Shown here: in pieces, positions 11,001 to 23,000 of the stretch | Position numbering within the stretch: the first letter of the stretch is position 1 | Layout of the letters: the number at the start of each line of letters is the position of its first letter | Source of the DNA: Pipra filicauda | Lineage: Eukaryota; Chordata; Aves; Passeriformes; Pipridae | Assembly (NCBI RefSeq): GCF_003945595.2 | Contig: NW_024103874.1 | Coordinates: 4,474,001-4,538,000, forward strand | Direction of reading: 5' to 3' | DNA: 64,000 bases | Notes under the pieces: generated by a model | The model's database searches: none | Seen by the model: only the letters and a program-made list of their open reading frames with translations | Told to the model about the DNA's origin: nothing | Translations under genes and position numbers: made by a program

Positions 11001-14000
11001 AAACTGTGCTCCCCCAGCCTGCACTTTCCTGGGACACCGACTTTGCTGTATGTGGGTTTTGCTTTTCCCATTTGCAAACATCCTCTGGAGGGGACAGACC
11101 TTGGCAATACTATAAAGAGAAGTGGGGTAGAGAACAGTTGAGCTGCTCACGTCAAGCTTACACTTTGCACAGCCATATAGAGTTTGGAGACAAGGAAGAA
11201 CTGTCAATCTGATATCCCATTGAAATGCTGCTGTGCTTGCCAGGGTAACTGGGGTTGTTATGAACACACCAGAGTGATTGGAGAGGCAGAGCTCAGCCCC
11301 ACTCCAGTGAAAGCTCATAAAGGTCTCTCTTTGCTGCAGGGGAAAAGCACAGTTTAGAAAACTGTCTTGATGCCTAAATAATAGAAAATACTTACACACA
11401 TCACTGGCTGCTGTGCTTTGCTCTGTCACCTCGGTTGCTGCAGGTTCAATAGCTCAAATTTATCAGTGCTGTGCCACTGGAGATAACAGGAGAGATTATG
11501 ACCCTGGACTGGCAACAGCCCATTTGGGCAGGCCAGGCATGAGTCTGTGGCTTATACCTGCAAGCATCTCATCCCTGAGGGCTCTCCATAATGTTTTCCA
11601 TGGCTGGTGATCCCACACCTGCCCTCTACCTCTGATGGGGGATTTATACCCAAAAACTCCTGCCCATACTGTCCTGCTGGGGTTGGTCTGACCTGGACAT
11701 GGTGTCCAGGAGCCTTTGGTTTCCCTGTGCTTTTCTATAGCAAGCAGGAGTTGGTGGAGCCACTGCTCCTGGAGCTGGCTGGGGCAGGTTATCAAAAACC
11801 AGATCACCTTTGGTTTTGCAGCAAATGAAGATATGAGTGAAGATATCTCCCTCTCAGGGTAAGTCCCCCCCACAGGAGGGACTGTGAGAGCATTTACCAG
11901 CCTGTTCAAGTGGCAGAGGCAGGTCAACCCCTGGTTACTTATTCCTCCAGCAGAAATGGGTGAGGTTTTCCAGTTCCTGTGTTATTTTGTGCGCTCGTGT
12001 GTGTGCACAGCAACGATGGTTCCAACCTTCAAAACACCAACTAAAACCCTTGCAGTCCCTCCTGCCAGAGGTTGGCACTGAGCTGCTTATCTGCCTTGTC
12101 AGGAAACAGCAATAAATCCACCTCCAGTGGGTTCACCTGCCCACCGTGTTCTACTTTTCATTGTTCCGTTTGACACCTTTATAAATGGGTTTGTGCTGTG
12201 TGGTATTAACCTACATTTAGCATAATTCCAGTACAGAGGGATAAATGCTCCATTCGCTATAAAAGGTGACCTGGGTTGTTTCCCACACGGATGGTGGGTG
12301 TGTTTAGTAGGGTGGAAAGCCCAGAGGTTGCTGCCCTGGTACAGTGAATTCCTCAGCCATCTCTGGAGCAGAGAGAGTGTGTTTGCTCAGTGCTTTGTGC
12401 TCTGGCCTCTGGGCATAGAAATAACCAAATACAAATAATACCAATAGTGTGTGTTCTTACTAAGTTTTTAACTCCATAATTCATGGGCAAAGGGGGACCC
12501 AGAGTGACACAAACTGGGCTGAGGGAAGGCAGAGGGATTCACCTACACCTGGGCCTGATGTTTGCAGCAAAATGTGTTTCTTTGCTCCGGAAGCGCATCA
12601 CTGACTTGGAGCAGGAGGAAACTGCCTTCCCACTTATTTCCAGCCTATATCTTCTGCAGGAGCACTTTTCTTGGGGCTGGGTACTCATGCACCAAATAAC
12701 ATATTCTGTTAACATATTATGGCTCATGTTACCTAAAACTTCTTATCAGGCCAGGCTGAATTATTTTGCTCCTCTCTGAGCTCTTCAGCCCCATCATGTG
12801 TTGTCTCTCTAAAGAATTCCTTCATCTCTCTCCTATTTTGGGAAGGGTAGCACACACCAGCTCCCTTGGGGGTTGGGTAGGAATGCCAAACTACAAATAT
12901 TTGCTATCAGGACGGTGTGTCTCATGCAAATGCTTCCAACCTCAGGCCCTGACCTTTCCTTTGTTACCCTTATCTTTTAAAGAACAGTTTCTTGTTTGGG
13001 GAAGAAAAGCAAACAAACCAGGTTCCTCCCCACCTTTCCCTCCATCCACAGCCAGTGATGTCCAAGCAGCCCCTTCCACCTTGCAGCCTGTGGACAGACA
13101 TTTTGCTATCGGTGTCAAATATTGCTTGGGCTGAAGTTAGCATCATTCCCAAAAGCCACCAGGTGGGATACTCTCTGTGTCAGAACCCTTGTGCCACAGG
13201 GGGGTTGCAGTGACCTTCATTTTATCAAGACAGATGTGGCTTGCGAGCAAAGCAGCCCAACCCATAAGTTCTCTCTGTGCATGGACCTACCAGGCACAGC
13301 ATCCCAGCTGCCCTTTCCCCATCTTCCTCTCCACCCTCACAGGCCCGAGTCCCGTGTGTGGACGGTGATGCTGCTGCTGGGGACGTGCCTGCTGTACTGT
13401 GCCCGTGTCACCGTGCCCATCTGCGCCGTCGCCCTCAGCTCCTACTTCGACTGGGACAAGAAGCAGTCTGGGGTCGTGCTCAGCAGCTTCTTCTGGGGCT
13501 ACTGCCTGACACAGATCATCGGAGGACACATCAGTGATCAGTACTGGAAATTTTTCTTATGTTTTCCTCTGTTTTTTGAAGATGTAGCTTGGTGTTGGTG
13601 CCTCGCCCTGGGGCAGTGGTGGGGTGGAAAAGTGAAGCGTGTCCATGGGGAGAAGCTTTGTGGGACACTGCAGTTTGCTCTGAAAGGGGTTGAGGTTTCT
13701 CTGCCAGCCTCACTCAGGGTCTGTAGCACTGATTGAGAGGGGGCATGGGTAGTTTAGACTGTCCAGTTAGAAGCCATGGATGCCTCATCCCTGGAAGAGT
13801 TCAAGACCATGTTGGATGGGGTTTGGAGCAACCTGGTCTAGTGGAAGGAGTACCTGCTCATGGTAGAGGGGTTGGAATGAAATGGCCTTCAAGGTCCCTT
13901 CCAACTGAAATTGATTCTAGGATTCTATGAATACAGTTCTTTTTTTTTATTTGACTTGCACAGTCTCTCTTTGTTTTGAGTTCAGCTTGTCCAGTTTTTC

Positions 14001-17000
14001 TATCCTGTATTGCAATCTTTTCACAAGCAAGTCCCTGAACACAGTTTCCATCATGTTTGGAAAAACCAAGTGTCTTCACTTTATCATAGAAATTAAAAAA
14101 CAAACATATTGCCCAAGTGGTTGTAAGGGAACATCTGAATCATTGCCTGCTGGAGTTCCTTTCCACAGCCACCCTATTCTTAGCGAGGGGGGGCTTTTCT
14201 GTGAAATGTTTTGTGACGAGAACATGCCTGGAAGGAGTACATTACCTGTGCAGTGCACTGTGCTATTTAGTTATGGTCCTGAATAGTTTCCAAGCAAACA
14301 CTTGCAAAAACCTGAATGTTAAAAGGCAGAGATGATGCAAAAGGGCACATGTAAAACACTGTCACTGGTTAAGAGGAGCAGAATAGTGGCAGCACTTGAG
14401 TTTCTCCTCCATCACCATCAGAAACTCAAGTGTGTCAGTGCTGTTTGGTCTCTGGGATCAGTGTGTGCTGGAGTTGGACAGGCAGTGCTGGCAGGAGGTG
14501 AGAAGGGAGGAGATCAGAACTCCTTGCCAGGGGCTAAAGACACGTAAGAGAAGAACAGGTTTGACCCAACAGTTGTTTCTAAAAACTGGCTAAACTGGGA
14601 AGGGCACTTGAGTCTTGACTGGAGCACTTTGCCCTTTTGGCCTCTCACCTCTGATAATGTGTTTTCTGTCTTCCAGAATAGGAGGTGAGAAAGTCCTCCT
14701 CCTCTCAGCATCAGCCTGGGGGTTCCTCACAGTCCTCACCCCGGTGCTCACCCACATCACTTCTGCCCATCTTGTTTTTATGACCTCCTCCCGGTTCCTC
14801 ATGGGGTTGCTGCAAGGTGAGATCCCTGTCCTGTGTCTCTGTGTGCCCCGGGGGGGCTTCCCTGCACAGGGATTCATGTGCAGTACATTCAGATTCAAAT
14901 CCTGTGGTTTGCAGTGAATGAACCCTTCCCCTGTGTGCCTGAGCAATTCTCTGCCTCAAAGCTGCTTCCACATCCAGAACTTCCATGGGAAAAAACAGTG
15001 ACATTTCTAGAGAAAGTCACTGACAAGTCATTCCCTTGTAGAAACCTCTCTGCCAGACAGGGGCTGCTGGCTTTGGAAATCATCACTGGTGCTGTTTGAT
15101 TTTCCACGTTTTCAAACTCCTTCAAAGTACTTGGGGAAAATCGGCTCTTGCCAAAACTTATGGATAATTTGGGATGATTTTCCGTCCCTGTTGTCAAGCT
15201 ACAGCACTGAAGAGGTGCCTTGACACTGATGGATTTACGGTAGCAGTTGCAGTGATGATGAAATGGGGGATTACAGAGAAGGCTCAAACAAACCTTTCAT
15301 GGCAATGAGTCCACTTAGTTTATTTTATGTCCCTGTTTTGAGTCCACCAAGGGGTTTGCTGCTTTATCTCAGTGTTCTCCTTCTGGATCTTTTAAATTTG
15401 CTTTTGATTTGCCAACAATCCTGACTGTTCCCTGCCTTGCTCCCGTTGCTTTCAGGGGTGTATTTCCCATCCTTGGCCAGCCTGCTGTCCCAGAGGGTCC
15501 GGGAGAGCGAACGAGCCTTCACCTACAGCACAGTGGGGACTGGCTCACAGTTTGGGTAAGTTCAAAGGCCTTTGAGCAGTGAGTGACAGTCTCTGGACAT
15601 CATATGTGATGAAATGCCATTAAATAGTTGGAGGCAAAACTCACAGCCCAAAGTACATGTGGATTCACGGGTCCTCAAGGACACAGGCTGCAGCTGAGGA
15701 AGCCTCAGGCAGTTGCTGTCGTGCCTGTCAAGGATTTATGTATTGTTTTCTCTTTCTTTTCAAACCAGACTTTGAAGAGTGTTTGCAACATTTAATTACT
15801 ATGGGAAACAGTTTGATTCAGTAGGAAGAGCAAGGGTCAGCCTGAGACTGGTCACCTTTCCACTCTGATAGATGGGGAGAATAGAACTTCCCCTTCTCTG
15901 CTGGTCTCCATCAGAATTTACTTTCTGAATAGGAGGATTTCTTAAAAGCCAAACAGAAATATTACTGTGTTTAACCACTTAGTTTTCCAGTGTGCTTATT
16001 TCTTTTGCTGTGTTGTGCATTCTCTGAGATACTGCACACCAGCAACCTCCTTTTCTTTCCTCGTTGTCCATGTTTCAGGGTGGGGCAGGCGAGGGTGAGG
16101 CCTCTTGGGGTTTCTGCTGCCCAGTGAGGATCTGGCCTGAGATGCCACTCAGGGAATAGGGCAGGTTTTGGAGTCACAGGGGGACTGGACAGGTGGGCAG
16201 CACCTGCACATGCAGTGAGTGAGAAATTCTCCCCTGTGAGGGTGGTGAGACAGTGGCACAGGTTGCCCAGAGAAGCTGTGGCTGCCCCATCCCTAGAAGT
16301 GTTCAGGGCCATGCTGGACAGGGCTTGGAGTTACCTGGTCTAGTGGAAGGTGTCCCTGCCTATGGCAGGGGAGTGGAATGAGATGATGTTTAAGGTCCCT
16401 CCCAACCCAACCCATTCTGTGATTCTGTGGCTCAGTGACACGCAGTGTTGACCCCAGGGTGCATCTGCCATTGATGTGCACAGTCCAGGCACTCTTAGCC
16501 AGACCAGTAAATCCAAATGGTTTCCCTTGCAGGACACTGGTGATTGGTGGTGCAGGATCCCTCCTCCTGGACTGGTATGGCTGGGAAAGCGTTTTCTACT
16601 TCTCCGGTTTGCTCACTTTGCTGTGGGTTTACTGCACCTGCAAGTACCTTCTGAGTGAGAAAGGTAAATCCCAGGCATCCCTGGGCTTGCCAGTGCTCCC
16701 AGGGCTCTGGGAACTGACTGATTCCTCTCTGTTGTTTTCTGCAAATCCTCTGTGTTTCCAAGATCATGCCTGGTTTTGCACAAAGACCTTTTGCTCAGGT
16801 GTCTTCTGTAATGCACACTGTGTCTCACCCAAGACCCCCAACCCAGAAACGAGGTTTTGAGCTCTTTCAACACTGATTTCCTGTTTCAAGTCCCACGCTG
16901 GATTACATCCCTGATCTGGCTCCTCAGTACTCTTAAGCACCAGTGAAAACACAAAACAGAGCATGATCTTCAAAGTGGATTAAGCTAAAGCAGGACAAGA

Positions 17001-20000
17001 TACTTATTCACAACTAAGAGCATCTACACATAGAGCTTTTAAAAACCCATTAATCCAGAATATCTCTTCTGAAATAACTGTCTGGGAGTAATTCTGCATA
17101 TGGACAAACCATGACACCTGGCTACAGCATTATTAGTGTGAGCTTGATGTGTAGAAGCCGAGCTCATGAGGAGCTGGGTGTGTGTCTGGTGCTACACAGA
17201 ATTCAAATGTGGTCCCTGCCCAAGGGATTTTTGTTTAATTATTACAAGGGGTACAAATGGGTGGAAGTGGCTGAGTGGGAAAGTGTGTGGACGCAGCGGA
17301 AAAATTTTGGTCAACGTAACAAGGTGTTTTCATGAGCATTCAGTGGTGGCATAGCCAAAAAAACAAGACCAAACAACAAGGAGATTGAAGGTAGTTGTAT
17401 AGCAGTGTCCCAGGGCTGCCTCCAGCTGCACAGACAGTTACTGATCAGAGCTTTCCTTTGGCTGTTTTCTTCCCTGCAGAACTCATCATCCCCATAGACT
17501 ATTTAACGAGAGGCCTCTCGATACCCAAGCAGACCAAAGTTCCCTGGAAGCAGCTGTTTAGGAAGGCACCGATATGGTAGGGAGCTGCAGTGGCCTCGAG
17601 CATCAGCTGGGCTGGGGAGCACCCTCCTTTTTCTCCTGTCTGGGCTTATTTGTTCTGCCTCTGTAGTTTTTGTCCACTTATTTAAATATTTGGGAAACAA
17701 CCAGGTTTTCTAATTCCTTCTGTATCAATAAAGAACTAAAAAGGTAAGTTTGGCAAAAGGTGGTTTTTGTTCTGTCCAGAGGACTGTCAGGCTTGAATAT
17801 TGCTGGCAAATCTTTCTCCTTCCCAGGCTGTTCCCCCTGGATGAGTCATGTGCTCCTCCAGGCTGATATTCTCCACCAGTCTTCTTAGAAATGCTGCTTG
17901 TATTGGGCTCCTAAGAAGTGCTGCACTGGGGCACTGAGTGGCACAGGCTGTGTTCTCATTGCTGGCAAACATCTTTTTAATGGCCATTTTTCCTTTGGGA
18001 TACACTGCAATGGATATTGAAGCTCCTCCAAGCATGTGCCCAAGTGCTGTTTCAAGATGCAGGGCAATAAGCCCATTCCTGCCTTGAATAACAATGGAGC
18101 TGATAACAAAACCCTAGAAAACCCTAAACAACACCTCTTGGAGCAGGAGGACTCTAGTAGCACTGGAAAGGACCGGTGGGAAATGCACTGGCATAATTAC
18201 CAGTGCAGTTAACCTTGCCTGAGCCTGGGGCTGATGTCAGGCACTGTGCGATGGGGCAGCCAAGGAACCAGCGCTGCTGCAAAGGGGAGAAAGCCAAAAG
18301 GAGTTGTTATCTGTGAGAAAAATCTCAGGAAGCAATTGCAGTGCTGTGAGAGATTTCTTTATAGACCAGGAACTGAAATATTGGGTTGCTCGAGTGCCTG
18401 TTTCCCTCCCAGTGTGACCTGTCACTCCTGATTGTTTCCTCTCTGTTGTGTGTTTTCAGGGCTGTCATCATTGCTCAGCTCTCCACAGCCAGCACGTTCT
18501 TCACTCTCCTCTCCTGGCTGCCAACTTTCTTTAAGGAAACTTTTCCTGAGTCAAAGGTAGGTTGGCTCCGAGGGGCAGGAGTTGCTGCTCTCTGTTCAAA
18601 GGGGGTCATGCTGGGTACCTGCCAAAATGGGTTGGTTAGGAAGGAAGGTGATGGCAGAGGGATTTGGTGAGAGCAGGCTGGGAGTCAGGAGGGGGTGGGA
18701 GGTTTCCATGTGGGATTAGGAGCCGTGGCACCTCTGCACGTACATTTGGAGGTGCCAGCATCCTCCCTCCAGGTTGCAGAGGCTGGTTTCTAGTTGTTTG
18801 TTTAGGGATGCTGAGAGGAGGCAGAGCTGGGGCGCTTTCCAGGCAGGGAAGTGCAGGTTATATTTGGGGTTTAGACTGCTTTTCTTCTGACAAAACTACA
18901 GTTTTCAAATGGCACAGAGCTCATGACATTCTGCTGTTGCAAATAACCACCATTCACTCCTGATTTTTCACAGGGTCTTTAGCTGGACTGACATTGTACA
19001 GCTCAGACCTGCCTGCTAAAATTAAAATTACCATTAATACTGTGTGCTTCGAAAATACTACAAAAGCTTCCCCCTCCTTAGCACAAATGATGTTCCCATT
19101 TTTCAGAAAGCCAGGCAATACTTATCTGATCTGAGAGCTGGTATTTTCATCTTGTTCTCAGAAACTCACAGAGTCTTTTCCACAATGGCTCTGTTAGGTT
19201 TTTTTACAATTTCCAGAGCTGCTTACAAATGCCTTTTCATATTACACATGTAAAGCTCTTTATGGCATACTTGATATTTATATTAAAATCGTGTATTAAA
19301 CCGGCAAACATATTGTTGTGACAAGATCTGTGCACCTCGAGTAATGTGCTTGTGCAGCAGTAATTTACCATCTGTTAAGCATTATATCACAGTGCCCTTA
19401 TGTAAGATGCTCTATATAGTGTGTCTGCAGCTGATAATCACTTCATGTATTTTAAAACGTGGTTCGAGGATGCCTGGTTTTAAAGGATGGACAATAATCC
19501 CTGATGTGGGAAACCTGTGTCACCTGCTGGCCAAAGTCCCTTTCTGCAGGTGAGCTGCCTCACCTCTGTCTGGGCAGCTGCCTCCAGCCTGCCTGGAGGT
19601 TGATGGAGGATTTGGATCAGGGTGATGGGCTGAGGGATTAGACAAGGTGCATTGGGATTGTCGTGTTAACAAACACCAGAGGCATTGCCCCACAAACCCC
19701 ATGGGGTAATATTTTCAAAAGTGACCAAGACCCAAATTTCAAAGGCATGGAAAGGTGCAAATGGACACTGGTATGATTTCCAGGAGCAGATGAAACAATA
19801 TTATTCAAACCCAAGATTATTCAGCCCTCCCACACATCCCAAAGCCAGGCAGGAAGGGGAGATGCCTCCATGGGGTGATGGACTCTGAGCAAAGGGAGAC
19901 ATGCAGGGGACAATGGATGGATGATGGATGCATGGATGAGTAGGTTCAAAGGAGCTGAGATGAAGCCCAGCACAACCCACACTGGTTTCAGCTCCTTGTG

Positions 20001-23000
20001 GGATCTGGGCACTGAAGTGCCCCTGAGCAGCTGTAATCCAGCTGACCAGTAATCGGCTGTGATTACAGCTGTAGCAAGCTCACTTAATTGAAAATAGGCC
20101 AAAGTATGTTACTGCCCATAATGTTACCTAATCCTGCCATTAGAAAATCCAGCTACACTCCCTCGGCCTCACAGTAACGCTGCTAATGAGGTTGGAGCTG
20201 TTGGAAATTCTGCTTTGCTGGTGACCCACAGGAAACCCACAGTGAGCTTCCCAGGCTCTCTGGCTCTCTACCACATCATTATGCTGAGCAGTAAACTTTG
20301 CCACATTTAATCCCTCTTTCTCAGAGCTTTCTGCCTCTCCCCTGGATGAAGAGTCACCAGGGCAGAAGGAAAGACAGCAAACCTACAAATGCTACTGTCC
20401 TGTGATGCATCTGCCCCCTTACAGAGCTTGGAGTGGGGCTGGGTGCAGCTGAGAGCTGGTCCTGCAAATGGGGTACAGATGCTGCAACAAGTCCCAAGTG
20501 CTTCATTTTTCCCCCTTTCTACAGATACTGTGGACTATCAAATAAAATATTTGCAAACAAACTCAGCTCTGACAAACCTCTCTTGATTTTCGCTCTGTTT
20601 CAGGGTTGGGTGTTTAATGTAGTCCCCTGGCTGGTTGCAATTCCAACAAGCTTGTTCAGTGGATTTCTGTCTGATCATTTAATCAGTCAAGGTAAGAGCC
20701 CTTCTGACTTCTCATCAACTCTAATTTTATGGGATTTGGAGAGAGGATGTGAGTAGGAGGAGACGGGCCTGTTGGTAGGGAGAAGACCCAGCAAATAGAC
20801 AATGTGAGGTTCTGGTACAACAGCAGAATAAACACTCCAGTGTCCAAATCCCCTCCATGTGTTTGGGGCTCGCTTTGATCTCAGTCATAATATCCACATG
20901 GAGATGAAATCTGGGCATCTGAAATCCACTTACCCCATGGTCTCCTGGCTGGAAAACAAGGAGAACCTGATGTGCTGAACTCCTACTCTGCCTTTCTCTT
21001 TCAGGGTACAGAACCATCACCATTCGTAAGTTCATGCAGGTAAGAGAGCTGAAGCCACAGGAGAGACACCCAAGTTACCTTCCGAGCTCTACTTACATGT
21101 CAGACTAGACCTTGTATGGAGCTGGGTTGGGGGTTATAGGTAGAAAGAGGGAAGGTTTTCTGGCTTTGATTGGTGGTCAGTGTGTGTGGGAAAGGAAATC
21201 CAGAGGAAAACCCTGGCTGAGGAACAGAGCGTGGATGTCTGTTAACGGTGGACTAATGGTAACATTGAGCACAGTGAGTGCTCTGAAGGGGTTTTCTTTC
21301 ACAGGCAAAGGCCAACCTGTCCCTGTTGTCACACCAGCACTCTGAATGACCCCTTAGATACTGAGGAAGTAGCGATACAAGGGTGAACAAAAATAGAAAT
21401 GCTGGGTGAGAACACAGTGTCTCCTTTGCTCTGCAGCATCACATCCGTCTGGACAGACGTCTGACACAGAAGGGCAGGACACTGGGAAAAAAGGCTTGAG
21501 AAGCACCTGGTGCACATGAGCTTTTACACTGGAAAAGGGAACAGTTTGTTCGTGACATAATTTGCTTTCTTCCTTACAGAAAATGTGCTGTGGTGTTTAA
21601 TTTTGCCTTTTTTCCAGGTCATTGGCTCTGGCGTCTCAAGCGTTTTTGCTCTGTGTCTGGGCCAGACCTCCAGTTTTTGCAGAGCAGTAGTGTTTGCCTC
21701 CGCCTCTGTTGGACTCCAGACCTTTAACCACAGGTAAGGAGAGCAATGGGAACAGGAGCTGTGGCCCTTTGCTCTCGTCCCACACTTGGCATTTTGGGGT
21801 CTCGGGCAAGGCTACCTCCATCCTGCCTGTCAGAACCAGAACTGGCGCTTGCCTGAGCACTGTGTGTGAAGCCGGTGGAGTTTAGTGCCTGGGGGGGTGG
21901 AAATGATCCAGCAAACCTCTAGTGTGGGAAAGGGCTTGGACCAGCCAGTATTAGAAAGATGAAGCAGGGGAATTGCATTTTGGCCCTTCTGAATACTTTG
22001 AGTTGAATTGTTTTCCTTCTTATGCTCACCTGGACTGCTTCACTCTCAGCTTCTACTCCTTTCTTGTGCCATTTCTTGTCCAGAACCTTTCCTTGTGTTT
22101 CACAAACCAGTCTCTGTGTAAATGATGAAGAAACAGTGTTCCATTCAAACAGCCATTTTTTCCCCCTCTCTGTTTCTCACCAGTGGCATTTCAGTAAACG
22201 TGCAGGACCTGGCCCCCTCGTGTGCTGGCTTGCTGTTTGGTAAGGATTCTGTGGGCTTTCCATGCTGGAGAGGTGGCATCTGTGGGTGGGACATGGTCAA
22301 GGTTTGAGTAAGGATGGCTCTGGGCAATGTCCACTCTGTGTGTGCAGCTTCAGCTTCCTTCTGCAATAAACCTGCCAGTGCTGGGGGCAGGTAAAATGGC
22401 ACCAACGTGCCTTTGGACCTGCACCCAGGGCTGGGATGGTACTACATTTCAGTGGTCTCTGTCAGTTGTCCAGAGAAGCTGTGGCTTCCCCATCCCTGAA
22501 AGTGTCCAAGGCCAGGTTGGACAGGGCTTGGAGCAACTTGGGCTAGTGGAAGGTGTCCCTGTCCATGGCAGGGGTTTGGAATGAGATGAGCTTTAAGGTC
22601 CCTCCCAACCCAAACCATTCTGTGATTCTGAGATCAACAGGGCATTTTGCCAGATGTGCAGACTGGGGGTTGGTGGGAGCCAGGATGAAGCTGCTCATGT
22701 CTGTGGGTTTTGAACACACAATTTCTTTCTTTTCCTTCCAGGGGTTGCAAATACAGGTGGAGCCCTCCTAGGTAAAGTACCTTCCTGCAGCTCATCCTTT
22801 CCCAGAGAGCCCTCTCCCTGCAGAGGGCAGGAGCCAGCCCCAGAGCCTTTGCATGTCTTTTTCTTCTCTTCTGTCACAGGTGTCATTTGTGTGTACCTGG
22901 CTGGTTACCTGATTGAAACGACTGGCTCCTGGATTTCTGTTTTCAACCTGGTGGCTGCTGTTAACAGCATTGGGCTCTGTGTATTCCTCCTGTTTGGAGA

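Noticed and set aside
13122..13736. 204-codon + strand frame containing exon 2
   Set aside because: Only 13343-13540 is homologous to the transporter; the rest is intron read as protein.
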